This document shows, piece by piece, positions 21,100 to 28,494 of a stretch of DNA of 36,689 bases. The translations under genes were made by a program, and so were the position numbers. Origin of the DNA: an uncultured Maribacter sp. (GTDB taxonomy: Bacteria; Bacteroidota; Bacteroidia; Flavobacteriales; Flavobacteriaceae); NCBI GenBank assembly GCA_905479535.1, contig CAJQMW010000508.1:1-36689 (forward strand). Direction: 5' to 3'. Within the stretch, counting starts at the first letter, position 1; each line of letters begins with the position of its first letter. The notes under the pieces are model-generated. The model made no database searches and was not told the DNA's origin. It saw only the letters and a list, made by a program, of their open reading frames with translations.

Positions 21100-21690
21100 A
21101 TGCTATTTCCTGAAACAAGAACCATTTTAATCTTTTGCGAAGAAAGCGGAGTATTTGCGAACTTGTATCGTTCAGCCGGTTACAATGTTGTTGTTCGGGA
21201 TTTGAAAATAAACCCTGATCATGATGTTCGATTTGAGCCATATATTGAAACGGGGGGGGTATACGGATTTTTGGGCTTTCCTCCGTGTACTCACCTTGCA
21301 GGAAGCGGCGCAAGGTGGTGGAAGGGAAAAGGACCGGGAGCATTAGCCGAAGCCCTTGCAATTGCTGACGCATGTTTGAGAATAATAGCTTTGTATCAAC
21401 CTAAGTTTTGGGTGATTGAAAACCCGGTTGGTCGTTTATCTCAATTTTACGGACCGCCTAAGATGACATTTCACCCGGCAGAATACGCAGGATGGGCAGA
21501 TGTTCCAGGCGATGAAGCATACACAAAAAGAACATGTCTTTGGGGTTCTTTTACCGTGCCCCGAAAAAAACCAGAAGAACCGGTTTTAGGTAGTTTGATG
21601 CACAAATTACCGCCTAGCGATAACCGGGCAGAACTGAGATCGAAAACGCCAATAGGCTTTGCCAGAGCGTTTTTTGCCTATAACAATTAA
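21100..21690 (+). CDS. phage C5-methylase-fold protein
   Basis: 196 residues. PPCTHLAGSGARWWKGKG (a motif IV-like Pro-Pro-Cys) and FWVIENPVGRL (motif VI-like Glu-Asn-Pro) are preserved, as in a compact phage family related to C5 cytosine methyltransferases; KRTCLWGSF near the C-terminus is also typical. Compared with a standard methyltransferase it lacks a recognition domain, so it may act on a nucleotide or need a partner. It lies six bases after the helicase loader. Confidence 0.65.
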   Translation: MLFPETRTILIFCEESGVFANLYRSAGYNVVVRDLKINPDHDVRFEPYIETGGVYGFLGFPPCTHLAGSGARWWKGKGPGALAEALAIADACLRIIALYQPKFWVIENPVGRLSQFYGPPKMTFHPAEYAGWADVPGDEAYTKRTCLWGSFTVPRKKPEEPVLGSLMHKLPPSDNRAELRSKTPIGFARAFFAYNN

Positions 21691-21703
21691 TACAAAATCA
21701 ACT

Positions 21704-22120
21704 ATGTTAAACCGCGTGTTAATAATCGGAAATTTGGGGCGTGACCCCGAAACCACCACGCTGGAAAGTGGCGCAACCGTAGCAAAATTTTCCATCGCTA
21801 CCAGTGAAAACTACAAAGACAAAAACGGAGAATGGCAAAGCATTACCGAATGGCATGATATAGTTTGTTGGCGATCACTCGCAGAACGGGCCGCAAGTCA
21901 ACTCAAAAAAGGAATGCCGGTCTATATCGAAGGGAAACTAACCCACCGCACATGGGAAGATAAAGAAGGAAACAAGCGTAAAACTACTGAGGTGGTCGCT
22001 AATTACTTCCGGTCCCTGGCAAAGAAGGAAGGTGATAATAGCAATTATTTTCCGAGTGAAGATGATGAGCCGGTGAGTCCAGAGGTCGGTGGCGAAAAAG
22101 ACGACGATCTCCCTTTTTGA
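21704..22120 (+). CDS. ssb: single-stranded DNA-binding protein
   Basis: 138 residues from ATG 21704. The OB fold begins at once (MLNRVLIIGNLGRDPETTTL) with the W-x-x-I-x-x-W-H-D-I-V-x-W segment and GMPVYIEGKLTHRTWEDKEG. A short linker leads to the acidic tip DDDLPF that binds replication and repair partners. It coats single-stranded DNA in replication and recombination. An upstream in-frame start would add residues not found in SSBs, so the internal ATG is chosen. Confidence 0.93.
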   Translation: MLNRVLIIGNLGRDPETTTLESGATVAKFSIATSENYKDKNGEWQSITEWHDIVCWRSLAERAASQLKKGMPVYIEGKLTHRTWEDKEGNKRKTTEVVANYFRSLAKKEGDNSNYFPSEDDEPVSPEVGGEKDDDLPF

Positions 22121-22335
22121 TATTCACCTCACCCTGGGCAACGGTAGGCGCAATTTTTGAAAACAAAATACTCGTTGCAACTGCTCCTTATGCCTACAAG
22201 CTTTTAAAAAGAGAGCGCAACCAAGATGAGGTGATTAAAATAATGCAATCAAAAGGTTTTACCCATGAAAGAATTACCCGCAATAAAACTACACTGCCTG
22301 ACTTATACCAAAAAGACCAAAAATGGTTTACCTAA
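22117..22335 (+). CDS. small hypothetical protein, TTG start
   Basis: 72 residues if it starts at TTG 22117, overlapping the SSB stop; no ATG is available before residue 40. It has a strand-helix-helix pattern (LVATAPYAYKLLKRERNQDE) and reads like a real protein. It overlaps the next frame by 71 bases, so one of the two may not be expressed. Confidence 0.4.
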   Translation: MIFTSPWATVGAIFENKILVATAPYAYKLLKRERNQDEVIKIMQSKGFTHERITRNKTTLPDLYQKDQKWFT

Positions 22336-22465
22336 AGTTTGGCGAAAAATACCCGGTTCAAGTATTTCCATGCTGGAAGGGCATAGTGATTGGGCAAGAC
22401 GCGTTTACCCTGATCTACCAAATAAAGAAACTTGGATCATCAACCTTAATTTTTATTCAAACTAA
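22265..22465 (+). CDS. small hypothetical protein
   Basis: 66 residues from ATG 22265, basic and aromatic (GLPKVWRKIPGSSISMLEGH; WARRVYPDLPNKETW). It ends 2 bases before the HNH-like gene. The 71-base overlap with the preceding frame lowers confidence. Confidence 0.45.
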   Translation: MKELPAIKLHCLTYTKKTKNGLPKVWRKIPGSSISMLEGHSDWARRVYPDLPNKETWIINLNFYSN

Positions 22466-22467
22466 TT

Positions 22468-22770
22468 ATGCCAGCAACTAGAAAAACCCGCCAAAAGCTA
22501 TACGAATTAAAGGGTGAATGGTGTAATGGGTGTGGCCGTAGCGATATTCACATAAGTTGTTCTCACCGAATACCGGAAAGATTAAGACCAGATTTAAAAG
22601 ATGATTTAGAAAATCTTGATCCAATGGGTATTGAGTGCGGTTGTCATGATAAGGTGGAGCGTGGTAGATACGATGAATTAGCCAATGGTGAAGAAATTTT
22701 GTCTTATATAAAACGGGTGGACCCTGAATATTTTTTTATCAAGACGTTAAATCAACATAAAACGCACTAA
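22468..22770 (+). CDS. HNH-like zinc-binding protein
   Basis: 100 residues. CNGCGRSDIHISCSHRIPE followed by NLDPMGIECGCHDKVE gives two Cys pairs and His residues in the order of an HNH nuclease (zinc ribbon plus His/Asn/His), though the metal-binding His positions are not fully standard. It could be a nicking or repair nuclease, or only a zinc-binding scaffold. Its last six codons (NQHKTH) are part of a dispersed 19-base repeat. Confidence 0.6.
   Translation: MPATRKTRQKLYELKGEWCNGCGRSDIHISCSHRIPERLRPDLKDDLENLDPMGIECGCHDKVERGRYDELANGEEILSYIKRVDPEYFFIKTLNQHKTH
22749..22767 (+). repeat. dispersed 19-base repeat, copy 2
   Basis: AAATCAACATAAAACGCAC, here forming the 3' end of the HNH-like gene (codes NQHKTH). 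Confidence 0.5.
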
Positions 22771-22782
22771 GGATTTATTTTA

Positions 22783-22832
22783 AATATTTAGTAAATATTG
22801 TTTGGTTTATATTTATTATTTACTTACCTTTG
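22783..22832 (+). promoter_or_regulatory. operator and promoter of methyltransferase-helicase operon
   Basis: The perfect 17-bp palindrome AATATTTAGTAAATATT (22783-22799) is one base from TTTG 22801-22804; 20 bases later comes TACCTTTG 22825-22832. This is a fully formed Bacteroidota promoter with the recurring phage operator set against the -33 box. Confidence 0.85.
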
Positions 22833-22859
22833 GTTTATCGAATTAATAAAAGCGAACAA

Positions 22860-23819
22860 ATGAAGTTTGATATAAAAAATACTGATTGCATACCCGAAAT
22901 GCACCGCCTTGCGAAAGAAGGCGTTCAATTTGACCTTTCAGTTTTCAGCCCTCCTTTTGCTTCGCTTTATTCTTATTCTGAGGATGAAGCCGACATGGGC
23001 AACAGCAAGGATTCGGACGATGAATTTTTACTTCATTATGAGTTTTTCGCAAACGCGCTCTTTCCGATCATTAAGCCCGGTAGGAATGTTTGTGTGCATC
23101 TTCAACAAGTAACACGGACCAAAGGCGATTACGGCCACATGGGGTTGTTTGATATTCGCGGCCATGTTAATCGATTAATGGAGAAAGCCGGGTTTATTCT
23201 TTACGGCGAGGTTGCAATACCAAAGAACCCACAAGCTCAAAGCATACGACTAAAAGCACATCAATTACAGTTCAGCCAGTGGGAAAAGGATTCGACGGTT
23301 AGCCGTCCGGCATTGGCTGATTGGCTCCAAATCTACAAAGTACCCGGAAAGAATGAAACACCTGTAAGACCGCTTGATAATGGGCTTGACCGGGATCTGT
23401 GGATAGATTGGGCTGATATGGTTTGGAAGCCAAAGGACGGTCAATTGTGCCTACCATCTTCTATTTGGTTTGATATTCGGGAAACTCATTTGCTGAATAA
23501 TACCGCCAGTGTTCATTCGGTAATTGGGAAGGGTCATAAGCCTAGCAATACTAAGTTTCAGGCTGATGAACGCCATCTTTGTCCATTGCAGATCGACCTT
23601 ATCGAACGTTGTGTACTTCTTTGGAGTAACCCCGGCGAAACCGTCTTTTCCCCTTTTGGCGGCATTGGATCAGAAGCGGTTGGGGCTTTGATGCACCGAC
23701 GCAATGCCTACATAACCGAACTTAACCCAAACTATGCCTATGAGGCTGAAAGAAACTGCCAGGGCATTGTAAATAAAATCGAACACGAAGAACGTGTGCT
23801 AACCCTTTTTGACCTATGA
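22860..23819 (+). CDS. DNA N4-cytosine/N6-adenine methyltransferase
   Basis: 319 residues from ATG 22860; an upstream TTG would lie inside the -7 box and is rejected. Motif order is the beta class: catalytic SPPF at 30-33 first, and SAM-binding FSPFGGIGSEAVGAL near the C-terminus. SPPF/SPPY is more usual in N4-cytosine enzymes, but N6-adenine is not excluded. It overlaps the helicase gene by 4 bases and shares the operator-controlled promoter, so the two act together. Confidence 0.85.
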   Translation: MKFDIKNTDCIPEMHRLAKEGVQFDLSVFSPPFASLYSYSEDEADMGNSKDSDDEFLLHYEFFANALFPIIKPGRNVCVHLQQVTRTKGDYGHMGLFDIRGHVNRLMEKAGFILYGEVAIPKNPQAQSIRLKAHQLQFSQWEKDSTVSRPALADWLQIYKVPGKNETPVRPLDNGLDRDLWIDWADMVWKPKDGQLCLPSSIWFDIRETHLLNNTASVHSVIGKGHKPSNTKFQADERHLCPLQIDLIERCVLLWSNPGETVFSPFGGIGSEAVGALMHRRNAYITELNPNYAYEAERNCQGIVNKIEHEERVLTLFDL

Positions 23820-25198
23820 TAACCATCCCAATAAATACCGGAACCCTAGAAGGATATAACACTTTCTTAAAGTGCAAAACCTTACCTTTTTACAGGGTTG
23901 AAGGTGATGCTGTTTTGACTGACCAAGAAAGCTACAATCTAGTTTTTAAAGTTGAGCAGAAAAACGATCTACGGGTTGAGAACAACAAGGCGTTTGACTA
24001 CCAAATCTACATAGTTAATACCGCATTAGACCGCAAAAGGTATGCGGCATTCCTGGACTGTGGATTAGGGAAAAGCTTTATCCAATTGATGTGGGCGCAA
24101 GCAGTCAGCCAAAAAGGAAAAGTATTAATGCTTTGTCCTTTGTCGGTGATCAATGAGCTTTTAAACGATCACAAAAAGTTCGGCATCCAAACACCTATTA
24201 CCAACCTACGGGAGACAAACGGGAAATGGAGCGAGGGAATTGGAGTCTGGAATTACGAAAACATCCGGGATTTGGATTTGCGCGGAGTATCTGGAATATC
24301 ACTTGACGAATCAAGCGTACTTAAAAACGGCGATGGGGTAACAAAAAAATGGCTGTGTAAGCTTTCATCTTTGATCGAATACAAACTTGCTTGCTCCGCT
24401 ACACCAGCCCCTAATGAGCAATCAGAGTACGCCAGCCATGCGGTATTCCTGGGAGTATCCAACACCAACAAAGAATTTTATTCCCGGTTTTTCCGCAAGC
24501 AGGGTAATAACTGGATATTGAAACAACATGCCCAAAGAGCTTTTTATCAAAACCTTGCAACGTGGGCATGTTACATTCATAACCCTACTTTGCTAGGGTT
24601 TGAGTGCGGCGGTTATCTTGACGAACAACCGGAATACATTGTTAAGCCATTACCCGGTCACGTTGATTTAGACCAGGGGCTTTTATTCTCCGCTACCGCT
24701 GGATTAAAAGAAGCTTCAAAGGTTTATAGGTTTCGGTATGATACCAATACTGAACGCTTTAGGTACTGTGTGAAAAAAGCCACAGAAGGCCGTTCAATTG
24801 TTTGGTGTAATCGAAACGCAGAAGAAACCGCATTTGCTAAGGCTATTCCAAACAGCCAGCTTATAACCGGATCTACCCCAATTGAAAAGCGGGTTGAATA
24901 TATTGAAGCATTCCGGCGCGGTGATATTAACACGCTCATTTCAAAGCCCAAAATATTAGGTTGGGGTGTAAATCTTCAACAGGCTGACCGGCATATTTAT
25001 AGCGGCTATGATTTTTCCTTTGAATCACTTTACCAAGCTGTTAGAAGGTCACACCGATACGGAAGGGAGGGACGGTTAAAGGTATTCATCCCAATGATCG
25101 AAGCCGAACGCCCAATTTATGAAACCATCCAGGTTAAAATGTCAACTTTCGAGCAGGATGTTATCAGACTGCAAGAGCAATTTGGATTGAGCAAATGA
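23816..25198 (+). CDS. SNF2-like superfamily 2 helicase
   Basis: 460 residues. Motif I is CGLGKS (82-87), motif II LDESS (163-167), motif III SATPAPN (194-200), motif V-like ILGWGVNLQ and motif VI QAVRRSHRYGREG. The order and spacing fit SNF2/DEAD-like ATPases that track on double-stranded DNA. It is translationally coupled to the methyltransferase; such pairs recall the helicase-methyltransferase fusion DarB of phage P1, which protects injected DNA from restriction. A role in modification or antirestriction is inferred. It overlaps the ASCH gene by 4 bases. Confidence 0.85.
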   Translation: MITIPINTGTLEGYNTFLKCKTLPFYRVEGDAVLTDQESYNLVFKVEQKNDLRVENNKAFDYQIYIVNTALDRKRYAAFLDCGLGKSFIQLMWAQAVSQKGKVLMLCPLSVINELLNDHKKFGIQTPITNLRETNGKWSEGIGVWNYENIRDLDLRGVSGISLDESSVLKNGDGVTKKWLCKLSSLIEYKLACSATPAPNEQSEYASHAVFLGVSNTNKEFYSRFFRKQGNNWILKQHAQRAFYQNLATWACYIHNPTLLGFECGGYLDEQPEYIVKPLPGHVDLDQGLLFSATAGLKEASKVYRFRYDTNTERFRYCVKKATEGRSIVWCNRNAEETAFAKAIPNSQLITGSTPIEKRVEYIEAFRRGDINTLISKPKILGWGVNLQQADRHIYSGYDFSFESLYQAVRRSHRYGREGRLKVFIPMIEAERPIYETIQVKMSTFEQDVIRLQEQFGLSK

Positions 25199-25524
25199 GA
25201 AAACCGCTATTTCACCTAAACCTAAAAAAGAAATGGTTTGATATGATCGCATCCGGTGAGAAAACGGAGGAATACCGGGCAATGTCAAAGCACTGGAAAA
25301 ACTACTTTGGTTCAGTCGATAACCGTATAAAGCTAAAGGGTAAAACCTACTCACCGGAAGAAATCAATATTTGTTTTTCTAACGGTTACGCAAAAGACAG
25401 GCGGCAAATGGTGATTGAATTGATTGGCGTTTGGAAATGCCAGGGGAGGGAAGAATGGGGTGCTGAGCATGGGGTGTATTACTACGCTTTGTTTTTAGGT
25501 AAAATCTTGGAAAAGAATTTTTGA
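25195..25524 (+). CDS. ASCH-domain protein
   Basis: 109 residues. LFHLNLKKKWFDMIASGEKT followed by EEYR and a central KGKTYSPEEINICFSNGYAK fit the ASCH/PUA-like fold with its G-x-K-x-x-E-x-R motif. Members bind RNA or modified nucleosides, or hydrolyse N4-acetylcytidine. Here the place between a DNA methyltransferase-helicase pair and a radical-SAM-like protein suggests recognition or handling of modified bases, but that is inference. Confidence 0.75.
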   Translation: MRKPLFHLNLKKKWFDMIASGEKTEEYRAMSKHWKNYFGSVDNRIKLKGKTYSPEEINICFSNGYAKDRRQMVIELIGVWKCQGREEWGAEHGVYYYALFLGKILEKNF

Positions 25525-25525
25525 A

Positions 25526-26359
25526 ATGGCAACAACATCAAACATACAGTGGACCGAAAAAACATGGAACCCTATAACGGGTTGCTCCCGCGTTTCTTCG
25601 GGCTGTCAGAACTGCTACGCCGAAGCAATGGCATTCCGGCTTATGCACATGCCACACACGGCAGAACGTTACGCAGGGACGGTAAGAAAGACAAGCGGCG
25701 GTAAAAATCAGTTCACCGGGCATATCAACACTGTGCCGGAAGTTCTGGACCATCCAAGAAAATGGAAATCCCCGCAAGTTGTTTTTGTCAACTCAATGTC
25801 TGACCTATTCCATGAAAACGTGCCGCGTGAATACCTCATGGAGATTTGGAAGGTGATCCGGGAAACTCCGCAGCATACCTACCAAATACTTACCAAACGG
25901 CCGGAGCGAATAGAACAGAACTTACCGGATGATTGGGGTAAGGGGTACGATAACGTTTGGATGGGAACGAGTACCGAAAACCAAAAGGCTCTTATTGACC
26001 GGGCATTGCCATTGATGTATTCACCGGCTAGAGTTAGGTTTTTAAGTGTTGAACCTATGATTGCTAAAGTTGATCTAACCGGCCATGTTGTTACGCCCGG
26101 TGGAATGTTGGTTAATCCATTGCATTGGGTTATTGTCGGCGGCGAATCTGGGAGGAACTACCGGGAATGCAAAATTGAATGGATCGAACAAATAATTGAC
26201 GATTGCAAAGCGGCTAAAATCCCTGTTTTCGTCAAACAGCTAGGCACACACCTTGCTAAAAAAATGAAAATGAAGGATAAGAAAGGCGGTGATATTTCTG
26301 AATGGCCGGATCACTTGCGGGTTCGAGAATTTCCAGCATCTTTTGAAGTTGATAAATAA
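25526..26359 (+). CDS. phage Gp37/Gp68 family protein (DUF5131)
   Basis: 277 residues. WTEKTWNPITGCSRVSSGCQ carries Cys20 and Cys27, and Cys30 follows in NCYAE, the three-cysteine motif (C-x6-C-x2-C) of this family, which resembles radical-SAM enzymes with an iron-sulphur cluster. VFVNSMSDLFHENVP, ILTKRPERI and WVIVGGESG are further conserved blocks. The substrate is not known. It follows the ASCH gene by one base and overlaps the next start. Confidence 0.85.
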   Translation: MATTSNIQWTEKTWNPITGCSRVSSGCQNCYAEAMAFRLMHMPHTAERYAGTVRKTSGGKNQFTGHINTVPEVLDHPRKWKSPQVVFVNSMSDLFHENVPREYLMEIWKVIRETPQHTYQILTKRPERIEQNLPDDWGKGYDNVWMGTSTENQKALIDRALPLMYSPARVRFLSVEPMIAKVDLTGHVVTPGGMLVNPLHWVIVGGESGRNYRECKIEWIEQIIDDCKAAKIPVFVKQLGTHLAKKMKMKDKKGGDISEWPDHLRVREFPASFEVDK

Positions 26360-26565
26360 TGACAACCATAATCCTGCACATACTCCGCTTTATTCCCATC
26401 CTGGCATTACCAATATGTTATTGGACTGAAAACCAACACGCGGGAGCTTTTGCAGTAGGATTTGGAATCGCAATACAAATATTTATAATCCATGATAATT
26501 CTAATGATCCTGTTAGCTATTCTTTTAATCCAAGATCAAACCAACACAAAACGCACAGCAAATGA
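26359..26565 (+). CDS. small membrane protein
   Basis: 68 residues with two probable membrane helices (about 4-21 and 29-45) and a polar Asn/Ser-rich tail. One-base overlap with the upstream gene and four-base overlap with the downstream one. The C-terminal NQHKTHSK arises from the dispersed 19-base repeat. Function unknown. Confidence 0.6.
   Translation: MTTIILHILRFIPILALPICYWTENQHAGAFAVGFGIAIQIFIIHDNSNDPVSYSFNPRSNQHKTHSK
26538..26556 (+). repeat. dispersed 19-base repeat, copy 3
   Basis: AAACCAACACAAAACGCAC; it forms the coding end of the small membrane protein gene and lies just before ATG 26562. Confidence 0.5.
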
Positions 26566-26990
26566 GTGAGGCAAGCACAAAGGCGTATTACGCCCACAAA
26601 CAGACCTTTCCTACTGCTACCGACAAACTGCGCTGGTTGATCCAGAAACACCCCGGCATACAATACCCGGCCCTTGAAAAACACATGGGTAAAGAGTTTA
26701 GTAAGTTTTCCGGGCGAATTTCAGGGTTGAAAGCAAAAGGTGAAGTGTGGGTGGATGATAGCGGAGAGTTTAGCAAACACTATTACGAACACGATAAAGC
26801 TATGCAGGGCTTACGAAAAGAGCGATTTGAATATGAAGAAAAGCTGCGAAAGATTAAGTTATTCGTAGATCACCTGACTGGCGAATTAACCGAACGCGGA
26901 TTGGCTGAACTAAGACTAAGTTATGCCAATATCCGAGAAAAGCTAAAGCTTGTCGAGCAGGATATTGTAACGCAAAACCTAATAAATTAA
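26562..26990 (+). CDS. winged-helix and coiled-coil protein
   Basis: 142 residues. Residues 20-70 (DKLRWLIQKHPGIQYPALEK, then FSGRISGLKAKGEVW) have the pattern of a winged helix; residues 75-140 form a long charged coiled coil. DNA binding with dimerisation is plausible. It is the last gene of the operon that starts at 22860, and an inverted repeat follows. Confidence 0.55.
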   Translation: MSEASTKAYYAHKQTFPTATDKLRWLIQKHPGIQYPALEKHMGKEFSKFSGRISGLKAKGEVWVDDSGEFSKHYYEHDKAMQGLRKERFEYEEKLRKIKLFVDHLTGELTERGLAELRLSYANIREKLKLVEQDIVTQNLIN

Positions 26991-26996
26991 ATCCCC

Positions 26997-27022
26997 CCAA
27001 AGTTTAACCACAAAAACTTTGG
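26997..27022 (+). promoter_or_regulatory. perfect inverted repeat before the lipoprotein start
   Basis: CCAAAGTTT 26997-27005 and AAACTTTGG 27014-27022 (9 bp, 8-base loop) end three bases before ATG 27025. As RNA it would hide the start region; as DNA it could be an operator. Confidence 0.5.
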
Positions 27023-27024
27023 AA

Positions 27025-27213
27025 ATGAGAAAAGCAATGTTATTCACAATTCTGATTTACATATCCTGCGGAGTGCCTAAAAATTTCGTAGGCAAATGCC
27101 GGGTGTGTTCATCAAATTTTGACAAAGAAACTATTTGCGGCACTTTTATGCCATACCAGACTGCTTACTCTGTAAGTGACCGGAAAAAGGGGAGTTGGGT
27201 AGAGTGCTACTAA
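27025..27213 (+). CDS. small lipoprotein
   Basis: 62 residues from ATG 27025. A short hydrophobic signal (MRKAMLFTILIYIS) ends in a Cys at residue 15, consistent with a lipobox (I-S-C). The mature part is about 48 residues with four further Cys, perhaps two disulphides. Small phage lipoproteins act in superinfection exclusion (e.g. T5 Llp) or as outer spanins; the position far from lysis genes favours exclusion. The start lies right after the inverted repeat. Confidence 0.55.
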   Translation: MRKAMLFTILIYISCGVPKNFVGKCRVCSSNFDKETICGTFMPYQTAYSVSDRKKGSWVECY

Positions 27214-27220
27214 GATCGAA

Positions 27221-27303
27221 GGCCCGGCACTAAAACATTATTCCTTAATTTTTTAACCATAAGGGTATGTGTGTAAATGGTAAATGCGTCATATAGCCGG
27301 GCC
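27221..27303 (+). other. long-range hairpin in an intergenic region
   Basis: GGCCCGGC 27221-27228 pairs perfectly with GCCGGGCC 27296-27303 across 67 bases that can fold further (CCTTA 27243-27247 with TAAGG 27259-27263). No gene lies inside. The following ATTTTAAAAA could act as a weak terminator. Structured leader or small RNA are both possible. Confidence 0.4.
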
Positions 27304-27323
27304 ATTTTAAAAAAAAAGAATCA

Positions 27324-27623
27324 ATGACAACAGAACAAGTAAAGCAGGGGCTTGAACAACTTCCACCGATGGAAGCGGAAGCAATCGCAAAAGAAGTGCT
27401 TTTGAAAGACCGGGATTTGGTACTCATTACCGAAGCAGCCGACCTACTCAATGTAGACCGTCAAAAATTGGCGGTTGCGGTGAGTAACGGAAAGCTCCCT
27501 GCAAAGAAGCTGTACCGACTTTACCACGTATCCCTGCAAGTAACATCCCTATTCCTGCAAGGCTCCAAAAACGGGGTTAGTCCAAAGGATGTGAAAATGC
27601 TTTGGGAAAAGCTGCACGGATGA
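27324..27623 (+). CDS. helix-turn-helix protein
   Basis: 99 residues. LITEAADLLNVDRQKLAVAV followed by SNGKLPAKKLYRLYHVSL is of the MerR/excisionase-like helix-turn-helix pattern. The N-terminal 30 residues are an acidic helix. It may be a small transcription regulator of this accessory operon. It overlaps the next small gene by 4 bases. Confidence 0.6.
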   Translation: MTTEQVKQGLEQLPPMEAEAIAKEVLLKDRDLVLITEAADLLNVDRQKLAVAVSNGKLPAKKLYRLYHVSLQVTSLFLQGSKNGVSPKDVKMLWEKLHG

Positions 27624-27694
27624 AGATTTTAGTGACAACCATATTTATCATTTTCCTGCTCCTTATGGGGTTGGTTTTGAAGTTGACGGAATGA
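27620..27694 (+). CDS. 24-residue membrane micropeptide
   Basis: ATG 27620 overlaps the upstream stop (ATGA), and its own stop TGA 27692-27694 overlaps the next start ATG 27691 in the same way. The product MKILVTTIFIIFLLLMGLVL plus KLTE is a single membrane helix. The double stop-start coupling is strong evidence for translation. Function unknown; it may partner the neighbouring proteins. Confidence 0.6.
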   Translation: MKILVTTIFIIFLLLMGLVLKLTE

Positions 27695-28164
27695 GTATCT
27701 ACCCAACAGAAAAAGAACTGCAAGATATAGCCCTTATTGAAAAATACTGCAAGGGTGAACTATCTGAGATAGAAAGTAATTCAGTTGAGGCCCGGATTGA
27801 AAACGAACCGGAGTTTAAAGACTTGTTTAGTTGGGGTGAAATATTCTTTGATCCTGCGGAAAATTTTCTTTACGAATTGATGAATGAAAAAGAGATAGAG
27901 GAAGCTAGAAAGAATTTTCAAAAATTCGTGGATGAAATTAATGACCCACTGCAAACTGTTGAGGAAATAGCCAGGAAGTTACCTAGTCGTTTTCGTAAAG
28001 GTGTGCTCTTAGAAGATTTTTTTCATTGTGGCGATGAGGTTATCAGGATTAAAGATGATTGCTTTATGTATTGGCTTGACCACAATGAATGGACTAATTT
28101 TGAATCCTTGCCACTTCCTGTCTCTCATGGAGATATTTTAAAACTTCTGACCAATGGAATATAG
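27691..28164 (+). CDS. hypothetical acidic protein
   Basis: 157 residues. The N-terminal half (YCKGELSEIESNSVEARIEN) resembles the short acidic helical segment of some anti-sigma-like Bacteroidota proteins (a C-x-G-E-L-x-x-x-E-x-x-x-V-E-x-R-I pattern). The rest is mixed. It is coupled to the micropeptide and overlaps the next gene by 11 bases. I cannot name a function. Confidence 0.55.
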   Translation: MSIYPTEKELQDIALIEKYCKGELSEIESNSVEARIENEPEFKDLFSWGEIFFDPAENFLYELMNEKEIEEARKNFQKFVDEINDPLQTVEEIARKLPSRFRKGVLLEDFFHCGDEVIRIKDDCFMYWLDHNEWTNFESLPLPVSHGDILKLLTNGI

Positions 28165-28483
28165 TGTTTGCCTAGTCTCCCGAATATTCGGAGCAACAGC
28201 AAAGAAAATTGATAAGGTGTTTACCCTGCCTGAATTTGTCGAGTTCTTGGAAACTATCAACGGCAAAAGAACGGTTGCCAGTTATCAAAAAATACATGAG
28301 GGTGTAGGTATTTGCCGGATTGCTAACGGGAACCCTTATTTGATTAGTGATGACCCAACCCAATGGAATGAAATGGTTGCAACTGTAATGCAAGGGGCGA
28401 ATGGAGCTTTGATGAATAAGGGGCTAATGAGGGAGTTTTCAAAAGAAAAGATTGATAAAGCAAGTCAAGTAATTTACCGATAA
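28154..28483 (+). CDS. hypothetical protein
   Basis: 109 residues, mixed strand-helix, with a central ICRIANGNPYLISDDPTQWN. Overlaps the upstream gene by 11 bases. No family recognised. Confidence 0.55.
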   Translation: MEYSVCLVSRIFGATAKKIDKVFTLPEFVEFLETINGKRTVASYQKIHEGVGICRIANGNPYLISDDPTQWNEMVATVMQGANGALMNKGLMREFSKEKIDKASQVIYR

Positions 28484-28494
28484 AACAAAATCTA

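Noticed and set aside
22265..22465. Programmed frameshift between the 22117 and 22265 frames
   Set aside because: The 71-base overlap has no obvious slippery sequence and the second frame has its own ATG; two separate small genes are simpler.
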